A stretch of 64,000 nt of DNA from VRUE01 sp033856275 (GCA_033856275.1 JAWVFJ010000006.1:67623-131622); one strand, 5' to 3'; shown: positions 1-8,164, numbered from the stretch's first letter. Notes: generated by a model not told the origin, from the sequence alone. Translations and numbers: made by a program.

Positions 1-396
1 CTTCTCGCCGGCAATGCCCGGCACCAGCCAGCGTTGCTTCTGCTCCTCGGTGCCGAAGTTGAAGATCGGCGGCATCGCGATCGAGGTGTGGGCGTTGAGG
101 CCGGCGGCAACACCGCCGGAGCCGCCGCTGCGGGCGAGCTCCTCGACCCAGATCGCATCGTGCAGGTGGGTGCCGCCCTGGCCACCGAGCTCCTCGGGGA
201 ACTTCAGGCCGAGGAAGCCGAGCTCGGCACAGCGCCCGTACAGCTCACGGGGGAATTCGCGCGCCGCCTCCCACTCGTCGACGTTGGGCGTGATCTCCTT
301 GGTGACGAAGCGACGCACCGTCTCGCGCAGCTCCTCGTGCTCCTCACCGAAGGGCGGGAGGGTGGCGCGCTGGCCGCTGTCTCTGATGATTGACAC
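1..396 (-). CDS. Acyl-CoA dehydrogenase, N-terminal part (cut by window edge)
   Basis: FAD-dependent acyl-CoA dehydrogenase of fatty or branched-chain acyl-CoA oxidation, presumably cytosolic. The visible 132 residues are the N-terminal helical domain: a start read as GTG, then EEHEELRETVRRFV, the acidic-substrate-side motif FPEELGGQGG and the helix containing FNFGTEEQKQRW, all typical of the family. The FAD/substrate core and the C-terminal helical domain with the catalytic Glu lie beyond the left edge. No good ribosome binding site precedes the GTG, so the start could lie slightly elsewhere. The gene points out of the window; a small membrane-anchored protein gene runs divergently. The chain length it acts on cannot be judged from this fragment. 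Confidence 0.85.
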   Translation of the reverse strand, partial: MSIIRDSGQRATLPPFGEEHEELRETVRRFVTKEITPNVDEWEAAREFPRELYGRCAELGFLGLKFPEELGGQGGTHLHDAIWVEELARSGGSGGVAAGLNAHTSIAMPPIFNFGTEEQKQRWLVPGIAGEK

Positions 397-450
397 TTCC
401 GTTACACCAGCAGCTTGTTGTCTGCGCACGGGGGCGTTAGCGTGGCTACC

Positions 451-651
451 ATGGAACGCACGATGTGGACCGACGTGCGACTTGACGATCTTTCCAACCG
501 CATGGATGCCGGCTTCGAGCGGGTCGACCGGGATATTCGCGAGATACGGACTGATCTCCGCGACATGCGGGTGCTGCTATTCCAGCTCTGGGGCGCGACG
601 ATGGTCGCCATCCTCGGGACCATCGTCACCGTGCTCGCCACCAACACCTGA
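451..651 (+). CDS. Small coiled-coil, C-terminally membrane-anchored protein
   Basis: A 66-residue protein with no recognised function. The first 40 residues are charged with heptad-like spacing (LDDLSNRMDAGFERVDR, IREIRTDLRDMR), predicting a coiled coil. The last 25 residues form a single hydrophobic segment (LWGATMVAILGTIVTVLA), so it probably oligomerises and is tail-anchored in the membrane. In-frame alternatives upstream are GTG at 442 and TTG at 415; ATG 451 is the most plausible start, with a GGGGG run about 18 bases before it. It sits alone between two acyl-CoA dehydrogenase genes on the other strand. Similar small coiled-coil/TM proteins are frequent in Actinobacteria, usually unannotated. 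Confidence 0.55.
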   Translation: MERTMWTDVRLDDLSNRMDAGFERVDRDIREIRTDLRDMRVLLFQLWGATMVAILGTIVTVLATNT

Positions 652-675
652 CGCGATCCGGCCAGCCGTTCGGGC

Positions 676-1893
676 CTACAGCCCGTAGCTCCGCCCGATC
701 ACGTCGAGCATCACCTCGTCGGTGCCGGCGCCGATGCGGTTGAGGCGCACGTCGCGGAAGGCGCGCTCGATCTCGTACTCCTTCATGTAGCCGTAGCCGC
801 CGAGGATCTGAACGGCATCGTCGGCGACCTCGCAGGCGATGCGGGAGGCGTAGAGCTTGGCCATCGTGATCTCGCGCACCGGGTACTCGCCGTTGGCGAA
901 GCGCCAGGCGGTGGCGTAGGTGAACTGCTTTGCCGCCTCGGTCTTGGTCGCCATCTCGGCGATCTTGTGGCGCAGGGCCTGGAATTTGCCGATCGGGCGA
1001 CCGAAGGCTTCGCGCTCCTTGGCGTACTCGATCGCCTTCTCGATCATCCGCTCCGCCCCGGCGTGGCAACCGGCGGCAGCGACCAGGCGCTCCCCCTGGA
1101 GCTCCCAGGCGATGTGGTAGAAGCCCTTGCCGACTTCGCCGAGCACCGCGTCAGCGGGCACGCGGACGTCCTCGAAGGAGAGCTCGCCGGTGTCGGAGGC
1201 GTGCATCCCCATCTTCTCCAACTCGGCGGAGACGGTGAAGCCGGGCACGTGGTTGCCCTCATCGTCGCGCAGGTCGAGCACGAAGAGGGTGATGCCATCG
1301 TGGCGAGCACTGGGATCCGTCTTGGTGACGAGGACGATGAAGTCTGCGCGCGGGCCATTGGTGATGAAGGTCTTGGAGCCGTTGATCACGTATTCGTCGC
1401 CGTCGCGGATCGCGCTGGTGCGGATGCCGGCGACGTCGGAACCGGCGCCGGGCTCGGTGATCGCGATGCAGCCGATCTTCTCCCCCTTGAGGCCGGGTTC
1501 GAGGTAGCGGCGCTTCTGCTCTTCGGTGCCGAGCAGGTGGATCGGAGGCAGCACCATGTCGCTCTGCACGGCGAAGCCCATGTTGGTGCCACCGGAGCCG
1601 GAGTAGCTCATGCACTCGGCCCGGACCAGCGAGTAGAAGTAGTCGCCGCCCTGTCCGCCGTACTCCTCGGGGAAGCAGAGGCCGAGGAAGCCGAGCTCAC
1701 CGGCGCGCTTCATCGCGGCGGAGTCCCAGTAGGTGTCCTCCCACTCGTTGCGGTGCGGCCACAGCTCCTTCTTCACCCAGGACTGCATCGACTCGCGCAG
1801 GTCTTCGTGCTCCTGGCTGAAGATGAAGTGCTTGCGGCCGGCCTCGTGGTCGGGCTTGATGACTTTGGAGCCGTTGGTCGTCGCGGTCGCCAC
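676..1893 (-). CDS. Acyl-CoA dehydrogenase, isovaleryl/long-chain-like type
   Basis: A 405-residue flavoenzyme forming the alpha-beta double bond of an acyl-CoA and passing electrons to ETF. The GTG start is chosen for the GGAGAG sequence 5 bases upstream. Visible are EEYGGQGG (about residue 75), the flavin-binding segment AITEPGAGSDV (about 140-150), the TNGPRADF loop and the C-terminal helical domain. The C-terminal motif is IGAGTDEVMLDVIGR, not the FEGT form, so the catalytic base is not at the MCAD position. As in isovaleryl- and long-chain dehydrogenases it is probably the Glu in WELQGERLVA (helix G). It is transcribed away from the crotonase gene. A 44-bp inverted-repeat element lies in the shared intergenic region. 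Exact substrate unknown. Confidence 0.93.
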   Translation of the reverse strand: MATATTNGSKVIKPDHEAGRKHFIFSQEHEDLRESMQSWVKKELWPHRNEWEDTYWDSAAMKRAGELGFLGLCFPEEYGGQGGDYFYSLVRAECMSYSGSGGTNMGFAVQSDMVLPPIHLLGTEEQKRRYLEPGLKGEKIGCIAITEPGAGSDVAGIRTSAIRDGDEYVINGSKTFITNGPRADFIVLVTKTDPSARHDGITLFVLDLRDDEGNHVPGFTVSAELEKMGMHASDTGELSFEDVRVPADAVLGEVGKGFYHIAWELQGERLVAAAGCHAGAERMIEKAIEYAKEREAFGRPIGKFQALRHKIAEMATKTEAAKQFTYATAWRFANGEYPVREITMAKLYASRIACEVADDAVQILGGYGYMKEYEIERAFRDVRLNRIGAGTDEVMLDVIGRSYGL

Positions 1894-1930
1894 TGTCTCT
1901 CTCCTCGTTCGAAGTCCTCGCTTGGGCACC

Positions 1931-1974
1931 GTGTCTGATTTGGACCACCCGCAGGGGTGGGTTAACTCAGACAC
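1931..1974. repeat. Imperfect nested inverted repeat in divergent intergenic region
   Basis: GTGTCTGA at 1931-1938 pairs perfectly with TCAGACAC at 1967-1974, and CCACCC (1945-1950) pairs with GGGTGG (1955-1960) inside it. It lies between the divergent acyl-CoA dehydrogenase and crotonase genes, 38-81 bases before the dehydrogenase start. It could be a regulator site, an mRNA-leader hairpin or a copy of a dispersed REP-like element. Confidence 0.5.
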
Positions 1975-2038
1975 GTCTCGTGCGGGTGGACAGTAGCACT
2001 TCCTACTTTCAGCACGGTTCGGCTATGGTCCCACGCCG

Positions 2039-2821
2039 ATGGACTACGAGGTCGTCAAGTACGAGGTCGCCGAGGGCGTCGCCACGGTGACGCTCAACAA
2101 TCCGGAGAAGCGCAACATGCTCTCCGGCCAAATGCTTATCGAGTTGGTCGACGCGATGAAGACGGCACGCGACTCCGAGGACGTGCGCGCAGTTGTCTTG
2201 ACCGGCGCAGGCGACAAGGCGTTCTGCGCCGGCGCCGACCTGGGTGGCTTTGCGGCGGAGGTGCCGCTTGTCGCCAAGCACTTCGCCTCAGACCTCTTTC
2301 TCGAGTTCTTCCGCCTGATGCCACGGCTCGGCAAGCCGAGCCTCTGTGCGGTCAATGGCCACGTGTTGGCGGGCGGGATGGGCCTCGCCCTCTCCTGTGA
2401 CTTGGTCATCGCCAAGGAGGGAGCCACCTTTGGCACGCCGGAGATCAACGTCGGCGCCTTTCCCTACATGATCATGGCGATCATCTACCGCAACGTCCCG
2501 CGCAAGAAGGTCAACGAGATGATGCTGCTGGGCGAGCGGCTGAGCGGCGAGGAGGCGGTCGATTACGGCCTCGCCAACAAGGTTGTGCCCGCTGCGGAGT
2601 TCGACGCCGCGGTCGCCGATTGGGCGACCAAGCTGGCCTCGAAGAGCCCGGTGCTGATGCGGCTTGGTCACGACGCGATGTACCGCCAGCAGGATATGGC
2701 TGTCGACGATGCGCTCGAGTACCTGCGCTCGCAGCTTTCGCTCACCTTCTCGACCGAGGACATCGTCGAGGGCGTCACCGCATTCTTCGAGAAACGCGAC
2801 CCGCAGTGGAAAGGGCGCTAG
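2039..2821 (+). CDS. Enoyl-CoA hydratase/isomerase (crotonase) family protein
   Basis: A 260-residue crotonase-fold enzyme acting on acyl-CoA thioesters. The oxyanion-hole segments are clear: AFCAGADLGGF (about residues 60-70) and VLAGGMGLALSCDL (about 105-120). The hydratase Glu of the second helix aligns with FGTPEINVGAFP and is present. The other hydratase Glu, normally in the GGGxEL context, is replaced by Gly (GGMGL). A canonical two-Glu hydratase mechanism is therefore uncertain, and an isomerase, decarboxylase or other crotonase reaction is possible. The ATG at 2039 has no strong ribosome site and may be near-leaderless. Its stop TAG overlaps the GTG of the following carboxyltransferase gene by one base, so the two are almost certainly co-transcribed. 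Confidence 0.9.
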   Translation: MDYEVVKYEVAEGVATVTLNNPEKRNMLSGQMLIELVDAMKTARDSEDVRAVVLTGAGDKAFCAGADLGGFAAEVPLVAKHFASDLFLEFFRLMPRLGKPSLCAVNGHVLAGGMGLALSCDLVIAKEGATFGTPEINVGAFPYMIMAIIYRNVPRKKVNEMMLLGERLSGEEAVDYGLANKVVPAAEFDAAVADWATKLASKSPVLMRLGHDAMYRQQDMAVDDALEYLRSQLSLTFSTEDIVEGVTAFFEKRDPQWKGR

Positions 2822-4416
2822 TGGCGGACGGCGAGCAAGAGAGCAAGCACCTGCTGCCGGGCACCGCCCCGCTCGGCGACCTCACCGAGCAGTTGCACGA
2901 GCGCCGCGAGAAGGCCAAGCTCGGCGGCGGCGAGGAGAAGATCGCCAAGCAGCACGAGCGCGGCAAGCTGACCGCCCGCGAGCGGATCGACCTGCTGGTC
3001 GACGAGGGCACCTTCATCGAGATGGGCATCCACGGCCGCCCCCACTTCGCCCAGCGGGCGATGGAGGGCAAGGAGGCGCCCGCCGACGGCGTCATCACCG
3101 GCTGGGGCGACGTCGACGGCCGTCCCTGCTGCATCGCCGCCTACGACTTCACCGTGATGGCCGGCTCGATGGGGATGACCGGCGAGCTGAAGGTGACCCG
3201 CCTGCGCGAGATGGCCCTCTCCAAGCGGATGCCCTTCATCTGGCTGCTCGACTCGGCCGGCGCCCGGATCCAGGAGGCAGCGGGCTCGCTCTTCGCCGGC
3301 TCCGGACACCTCTTCCGCGAGGAGGTCGAGATGTCGGGCGTGATCCCGATGGTCGCGGCGATGATGGGCCCCTGCGCCGCCGGCACCGCCTACATCCCGG
3401 CGCTCGCCGACTTCGTGCCGATGGTCTCCGGGCAGGGCGCGATGGCGCTGGCCGGTCCGCACCTGACCAAGGCGGTCACCGGCGAGGACATCACGATGGA
3501 GGAGCTTGGCGGGGCCAAGGTGCACTGTCGAAAGTCGGGGGTGGGGGACCTCGAGGTCAAAGACGACGAGGAGTGCATCGAACGGGTCAAGCAGTACCTC
3601 TCCTACTTCCCCACCAACTGGGAAGAGAAGCCCCCGCTGCGCGAGGTCGCCGACCCGATCGACCGCCAGTCGGAGAAGCTGATGGAGATCGTGCCGGACT
3701 CCTCACGGCAGCCCTACGACATGTACGAGGTGATCCGCGAGATCGTCGACGACGGCGAGTTCTTCGACATCAAGCCGAAGTTCGCCAAGACGCTGATCAC
3801 CTGCTTCGCCCGCTTTGGCGGCCAGCCCGCCGGCATCGTCGCCAACCAGCCCAAGCACCTGGCCGGCATCCTCGACAACGACTCAGCCGACAAGGCGGCG
3901 CGCTTCATCAACCTCTGCGACGCCTTCAACATCCCGCTCGTCTTCCTCCAGGACGTTCCTGGTTTCATGGTCGGCGCCAAGGTCGAGCACGCCGGAATCA
4001 TCCGCCACGGCGCGAAGATGCTCTACGCGGTCAGCCGCGCCACCGTGCCCAAGGTGACCGTGATCGTGCGCAAGGCCTACGGCGCCGGCTATTACGTGAT
4101 GTGTGGCAAGGCATACGAGCCTGACCTGATCGTTGCCTGGCCCGGAGCGGAGATCTCGGTGATGGGCGCCGAGGGGGCGGTCAACATCATCGGCCGCTCG
4201 ATGATCGAGGCCTCCGACGACCCCGAGGCCACCCGCGAGTCGATGCTCAACGCGGTCCGCGAGCAGATCGACCCCTACATCGCCGCCGGCAACGCGGTGA
4301 TCGACGACGTGATCGATCCGCGCGAGACGCGGCCGACGATCGCCAACGCTCTGCGGATGGCCAGGAACAAGCACGTCCAGAAGCCGAGGAAGCGCCATGG
4401 GGTGATGCCGGTATGA
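2821..4416 (+). CDS. Acyl-CoA carboxylase carboxyltransferase (beta) subunit
   Basis: A 531-residue carboxyltransferase of the PccB/AccD5/MccB family. It transfers CO2 from carboxybiotin to an acyl-CoA such as acetyl-, propionyl- or methylcrotonyl-CoA. Both carboxyltransferase lobes are complete: N-lobe landmarks are LTARERIDLLVDEGTF, GWGDVDGRPC and DSAGARIQEAAG; C-lobe landmarks are QDVPGFMVG, KAYGAGYYVMCG and WPGAEISVMG. The start is taken as the GTG overlapping the crotonase stop (TAGTG); translation is probably coupled. No biotin carboxylase/BCCP alpha subunit is encoded nearby, so the partner must be elsewhere. The setting among acyl-CoA dehydrogenase and crotonase genes suggests a catabolic acyl-CoA carboxylase rather than the malonyl-CoA enzyme. 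Confidence 0.93.
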   Translation: MADGEQESKHLLPGTAPLGDLTEQLHERREKAKLGGGEEKIAKQHERGKLTARERIDLLVDEGTFIEMGIHGRPHFAQRAMEGKEAPADGVITGWGDVDGRPCCIAAYDFTVMAGSMGMTGELKVTRLREMALSKRMPFIWLLDSAGARIQEAAGSLFAGSGHLFREEVEMSGVIPMVAAMMGPCAAGTAYIPALADFVPMVSGQGAMALAGPHLTKAVTGEDITMEELGGAKVHCRKSGVGDLEVKDDEECIERVKQYLSYFPTNWEEKPPLREVADPIDRQSEKLMEIVPDSSRQPYDMYEVIREIVDDGEFFDIKPKFAKTLITCFARFGGQPAGIVANQPKHLAGILDNDSADKAARFINLCDAFNIPLVFLQDVPGFMVGAKVEHAGIIRHGAKMLYAVSRATVPKVTVIVRKAYGAGYYVMCGKAYEPDLIVAWPGAEISVMGAEGAVNIIGRSMIEASDDPEATRESMLNAVREQIDPYIAAGNAVIDDVIDPRETRPTIANALRMARNKHVQKPRKRHGVMPV

Positions 4417-4420
4417 AGGT

Positions 4421-4463
4421 GCCTGGCGACTTTCCCGTCAGATACACGGATAACTCGCCAGGC
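4421..4463. repeat. Inverted repeat with 9-bp perfect arms
   Basis: GCCTGGCGA (4421-4429) and TCGCCAGGC (4455-4463) are perfect complements separated by 25 bases. The element fills the gap between the carboxyltransferase stop and the ribosome site (AGGAG, 4464-4468) of the BKACE gene. It could fold in mRNA and modulate the downstream gene, or act as an attenuator or operator. No T-run follows, so it is not a classical terminator. Confidence 0.5.
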
Positions 4464-4474
4464 AGGAGCGGGAA

Positions 4475-5371
4475 ATGAGCTCGTTCGACGATCCGGTGAT
4501 CATCAGCTGCTCGATCAGCGGCGTGATCGCCAACCGCGACCAGTGCCCGGCGATCCCCTACACCCCCGAGGAGTACGCGGCGGAGGCGCGGCGCGCGGTC
4601 GACGAGGGCGCTTCCCAGCTCCACATCCACGCCCGCAAACCCGACGGCACGCCCTCCTACGAGGTCGAGGACTTTCGCGCGATCACCGAGGCGATCCTGG
4701 CCGAGGTCGACGACGTGATCGTCAACTACTCCACCGGGGCGATCGGCATCCCGATCGAGAAGCGGATCGAGTACCTGCGGGCGCTGAAGCCCGACGTGGC
4801 GGCGCTCAACATGAGCTCGATGAACTACGCCAAGTACTCCCCGCGCCGCAGGGACTTCGTCTTCAAGACGGTCTTCGAGAACAGCTTCGACACGATCATC
4901 GCGTTCCTCAAGGCGATGCGCGAGCTGGGGATCAAGCCAGAGCACGAGTGCTTCGACGCCGGCCACGTCGCCAACCTCGATCCGCTGATCGACATGGGGC
5001 TGCTCGAGCGGACGCCGCTGCAGATCTCATTGGTGATGGGAGTGAACGGCGGCATCCGGCCGACGCCCCGCAACGTCACCCTGATGTCCGACCAGATCCC
5101 CGGTGGCGCTGAGGGCGAGAACCAGTGGCAGGTGATTGGCATCTCGCGCGACCAGTGGAAACTGCTCGGCGCCTCGCTGGTCCTGGGCGGCAACGTCCGC
5201 GCCGGAGTCGAGGACAACCTCTATCTGCCGAACGGCGAGATGTGCCGCTCCAACGGCGACCTGATCGGCAAGGCACGGCAGATGGCCGAAGACGTCGGCC
5301 GCAGCGTCGCCAGCGTGGCCGAGGCTCGTGCGTTGCTGGGAGTGCCGAAGCGTGAGCGCTCTCCCGCTTAG
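4475..5371 (+). CDS. BKACE (beta-keto acid cleavage enzyme, DUF849 family)
   Basis: A 298-residue TIM-barrel enzyme of the Kce/BKACE family. Members use Zn2+ to condense a beta-keto acid with acetyl-CoA and split the adduct into acetoacetate and a new acyl-CoA. Diagnostic motifs are HIHARKPDG (metal-binding HxH near residue 50), NYSTGAIG, FDAGHVANL and the C-terminal GGNVRAGVEDN. Length is normal for the family, and AGGAG lies 6 bases before the ATG. The substrate differs between subfamilies (3-keto-5-aminohexanoate, dehydrocarnitine, others) and cannot be fixed from motifs. The gene overlaps the following CoA-transferase gene by 20 bases, so the pair probably works in sequence, one making or consuming the CoA ester handled by the other. 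Confidence 0.92.
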   Translation: MSSFDDPVIISCSISGVIANRDQCPAIPYTPEEYAAEARRAVDEGASQLHIHARKPDGTPSYEVEDFRAITEAILAEVDDVIVNYSTGAIGIPIEKRIEYLRALKPDVAALNMSSMNYAKYSPRRRDFVFKTVFENSFDTIIAFLKAMRELGIKPEHECFDAGHVANLDPLIDMGLLERTPLQISLVMGVNGGIRPTPRNVTLMSDQIPGGAEGENQWQVIGISRDQWKLLGASLVLGGNVRAGVEDNLYLPNGEMCRSNGDLIGKARQMAEDVGRSVASVAEARALLGVPKRERSPA

Positions 5372-6587
5372 CGACGTCAAGGTCCTCGACCTGACCCGGC
5401 TCCTGCCCGGGGGGTTCTGCTCGCTCCTGCTCGCCGACCTCGGCGCCGAGGTGCTCAAGCTCGAGGACACCGGCATGGGTGACTACATCCGCTGGGCGCC
5501 GCCGTACTACGGCACGGATGAGCAGCAGGAGCTGGGCACGCGCTCAGCGCTCTACCTCTCGCTCAACCGCGGCAAGCGCTCCGTCCGGCTCGACCTCAAG
5601 AGCGAGAAAGGACGCGAGGCGCTGCTGCGCCTGGTCGAACGCCACGACGTCGTCCTCGACGGCTTCCGCCCCGGCGTGCTCGACCGGCTCGGCGTCGGCT
5701 ACGAGCGCATGCGGGAGGCCAATCCCAGCATCGTCTTCTGCGCGATCACCGGCTACGGCCAGGACGGCCCCTACGCGCAGCGCGCCGGCCACGACATGAA
5801 CTATCTCGGCCTCGTCGGCCTGCTCGGTCTGACCGGCGCCGTCGACGGTCCGCCGGTCCAATCCGGCGGCCAGATCGCCGACCTCGGCGGGGGCGCCCTG
5901 ATGGCGGCCTTTGGCGTGATGGCGGCGCTGCACGAGCGGCAGCGCTCAGGCGAAGGCCAGATGATCGACGTCTCGATGGCTGACGGCGCGCTCTCCTGGC
6001 TGGCGATGGTCGCCGGCCGCTACTTCTGCGACAGCGAGGTGCCGCAGCGCGGCGAGCAGCAGCTCGCCGGCGGCCTGCTCTGCTACCTGCCCTACGAGGC
6101 GAGCGACGGCTGGGTCAGCTGCGGCGCTCTGGAGCCGAAGTTCTGGGCCGCCTTCTGCAACGGCGTCGAGCGCCATGACCTGATCGAGATCCAGTTCGAG
6201 GCGCCGGGCTCCGAGGCTTGGCAGCAGGTCGCCGAGGTCTTCCGCTCGCGCACTCGCGACGAATGGAAGGCCTTCAACGACGAGCACGATTGCTGCATCG
6301 AGCCGGTCCTCGACATCGATGAGGCGCTCGACTCCGATCTGGTCCGTGCCCGCCGGATGGTGGTCGAGGTGGAGCAGCCGGGCCTCGGCACCGTGCGCCA
6401 GCTCGGCGCCCCCGTGAAGATGAGCCGCACCCCTGCCGACCCGACCCGCCCGGCGCCCGCCTTCGGCGAGCACACCGAGGCGGTGCTGCGCGAGGCGGGC
6501 TACTCCGCCGAGGAGATTGCGGCAATGCTGGAGTCCGGTGTCGCCGCCGGGCCGAGTTCTGGCGCGGCCACCACTTTCCGCGCATGA
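5352..6587 (+). CDS. CoA-transferase family III (CaiB/BaiF/racemase superfamily)
   Basis: A 411-residue family III CoA-transferase or alpha-methylacyl-CoA racemase-like protein. The GTG at 5352 is chosen because the protein then begins with the conserved VKVLDLTRLLPGGFCS. GGGAG lies about 9 bases upstream. Further markers are GAEVLKLE, NRGKRSVRLDLKS, CAITGYGQDGPY and AGHDMNYLG. The last contains the Asp expected to carry the acyl-enzyme anhydride in transferases; racemases of the same fold also have an Asp there, so sequence alone does not separate them. It overlaps the BKACE gene and is followed 73 bases later by a MerR regulator, which may control the operon. A role in activating the BKACE substrate or product is inferred from context. 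Confidence 0.9.
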   Translation: MSALPLSDVKVLDLTRLLPGGFCSLLLADLGAEVLKLEDTGMGDYIRWAPPYYGTDEQQELGTRSALYLSLNRGKRSVRLDLKSEKGREALLRLVERHDVVLDGFRPGVLDRLGVGYERMREANPSIVFCAITGYGQDGPYAQRAGHDMNYLGLVGLLGLTGAVDGPPVQSGGQIADLGGGALMAAFGVMAALHERQRSGEGQMIDVSMADGALSWLAMVAGRYFCDSEVPQRGEQQLAGGLLCYLPYEASDGWVSCGALEPKFWAAFCNGVERHDLIEIQFEAPGSEAWQQVAEVFRSRTRDEWKAFNDEHDCCIEPVLDIDEALDSDLVRARRMVVEVEQPGLGTVRQLGAPVKMSRTPADPTRPAPAFGEHTEAVLREAGYSAEEIAAMLESGVAAGPSSGAATTFRA

Positions 6588-6660
6588 AGTTCGGCATCTC
6601 CACACTCCGCTGGTCCTTTACCTGGGTATTTGGAGCAAAAGAACAGCGGAAGGGGTTGTT

Positions 6661-7359
6661 GTGAGCGCAAACGGCGACCTGCTGCGGATGGGCGAGCTGG
6701 CCGAGGCCTCCGGCGTGCCGGCGCCGACGATCAAGCACTACCTGCGCGAGGGCCTGCTGCCGGAGCCGGTCAAGACCAGCCGCAACATGGCCTACTACCC
6801 GCCCGAGTTCGTCGATCGGATCAAGCTGATCAAGCAGCTGCAGGAGGAGCGCTTCATGCCGCTGCGGGCGATCAAAGCGGTGCTCGACGAAGATCCCGAG
6901 CGCGCCCGCGCCCTGGTCGAGCTCGAGGACCGCATCCTCGACCGCGCCCTGGCCGGCGAGCGCACCCGCACCAGCGCCGCCGAGGTCCGCGAGCGCTACG
7001 GCGTGCCCAAGGACGTGCTCGACCGGCTCGAGAAGCTGGAGGTGCTGAGTCCGAACAGTCGTGGCTACTCCCCCTCCGACATCAAGATCATCGAGGCGAT
7101 CAGCCGCTTCCGCGCCGGTGGCTACGACGAGCAGATCGGCTTCACCGTCTACGACACCCTGCGCTACAAGAGCGCGATCGAAGATCTGGTCCGCCAAGAG
7201 GTCGAGGTCGTGATGGAGCGCCTTGCCGGCGAGGTCTCACCCGAGCGCGTCGTCGAGATGCTCGAAGCGGGTGCCCAGCCCCTCCAGGACCTGATCGCTG
7301 CCCTTCACACCAAGCTGATGGTCGCCGAGCTGGAGCGCCACCGCGCCAGCCGCGGCTAG
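6661..7359 (+). CDS. MerR family transcriptional regulator
   Basis: A 232-residue DNA-binding regulator. The N-terminal winged helix is typical (LLRMGELAEASGVPAPTIKH, then YPPEFVDRIKLIKQL). A long dimerisation helix region follows, and a second helical segment (ERYGVPKDVLDRLEKLEVL, YSPSDIKIIEAI) resembles a duplicated helix-turn-helix seen in fatty-acid-related MerR proteins. No metal-binding Cys cluster is present, so it is not a metal sensor. The GTG start has GGAAGGGG upstream. It follows the acyl-CoA catabolic genes on the same strand and probably regulates them, with an acyl-CoA or other organic effector; this is inference. It converges on an AT-rich secreted-protein gene. Confidence 0.88.
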   Translation: MSANGDLLRMGELAEASGVPAPTIKHYLREGLLPEPVKTSRNMAYYPPEFVDRIKLIKQLQEERFMPLRAIKAVLDEDPERARALVELEDRILDRALAGERTRTSAAEVRERYGVPKDVLDRLEKLEVLSPNSRGYSPSDIKIIEAISRFRAGGYDEQIGFTVYDTLRYKSAIEDLVRQEVEVVMERLAGEVSPERVVEMLEAGAQPLQDLIAALHTKLMVAELERHRASRG

Positions 7360-7380
7360 GGAGATTCGAGATTCGAAGAT

Positions 7381-7412
7381 GGAAGCGGCCGCCCAACTCG
7401 GCGACCGCTTCC
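7381..7412. terminator. Hairpin between convergent genes
   Basis: GGAAGCGG (7381-7388) pairs perfectly with CCGCTTCC (7405-7412) across a 16-base loop, between the convergent MerR and secreted-protein genes. An A-rich stretch follows at 7420-7426. It is a plausible bidirectional terminator but lacks an immediate T-run on either strand. Confidence 0.45.
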
Positions 7413-7438
7413 GCAGCAATTAAAAAATACGCTTCCGT

Positions 7439-8056
7439 CTAAGACGAAATGACGATCGGGTCAGGTAACGTCACTTTGTACGTGGCGTCCAGTTTGGCTT
7501 CCATTGGGCAGAAGACACTTTCGCCATGTTCCCACAGCACTTCGTTTGTCAGGATCGTGGCTAAGGTTTCTTGGGTGGGAGACCCTTCCATATGGAATAT
7601 GGGTAAGCCTCCGTAAACGCAATCGATGAATTCCATGGGACAGCTCACTAAGATTTTCGTGTTGTGCAGCGTGAGTGTGCCTAAGTTCGAGCCGGTCCGT
7701 AAGAGTAAGGCTAAGCCCAGTTCGAGCGATTTGAATTCGCAGGGATCTTCTCCGGCCGTTAAGCAGTCATCGAAGAATTCGAATTTTTCGACGTGGATGA
7801 TCAGCGGATTGGCTAACCCTAATGCGTTGCCTAAGAAGAGCGCTTTTTTGCACTGAATCGTCGTCAGGCTGGTTAATAGTTTCGGATTTACCGCCACAGC
7901 TTCGATGTGGCCGGTATAGATGTTTGCAGCTGCACAAGGGTTTTCGTGTTTTTTGCAAAGCGCAGTGGTTTCCGCCGATGCGGTAGAGGCGCCGAGGAGT
8001 GCCATTGCCGTCACGGCGCACGCCAATATGAGGCCGAGGGCCTTCTGTGTTCTCAC
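7439..8056 (-). CDS. Secreted protein of unknown function, AT-rich gene
   Basis: A 205-residue exported protein. A positive N-terminus and hydrophobic core (LGLILACAVTAMALLG) end in a signal-peptidase-like STASAET site, leaving a mature part of about 175 residues with at least eight Cys, probably forming disulfides. GTG 8056 is preferred over TTG 8065 because AAGGAG lies 9 bases before it but abuts the TTG. No catalytic motif is recognised. Base composition is clearly lower in GC than all neighbours, with many A/T-ending codons, and its flanks are AT-rich as well. This suggests recent acquisition or a relaxed, lineage-specific family; similar signal-peptide proteins of about 200 residues occur in Solirubrobacterales. 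Same strand as the upstream epimerase but separated by about 109 bases. Confidence 0.75.
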   Translation of the reverse strand: MRTQKALGLILACAVTAMALLGASTASAETTALCKKHENPCAAANIYTGHIEAVAVNPKLLTSLTTIQCKKALFLGNALGLANPLIIHVEKFEFFDDCLTAGEDPCEFKSLELGLALLLRTGSNLGTLTLHNTKILVSCPMEFIDCVYGGLPIFHMEGSPTQETLATILTNEVLWEHGESVFCPMEAKLDATYKVTLPDPIVISS

Positions 8057-8164
8057 TTTTTCCAACTCCTTCTAGTTTTGGACGAGTAACTGCATGTTGG
8101 GCACAGCTATGCACAAGAAAAATAGATCAAATTGTGAGAACTTGCTGATTGGTCGTTTCTTTGG

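Noticed and set aside
967..1938. Long open frame on the plus strand opposite the acyl-CoA dehydrogenase
   Set aside because: It is the antisense shadow of a clear dehydrogenase gene; composition is typical of high-GC antisense frames.
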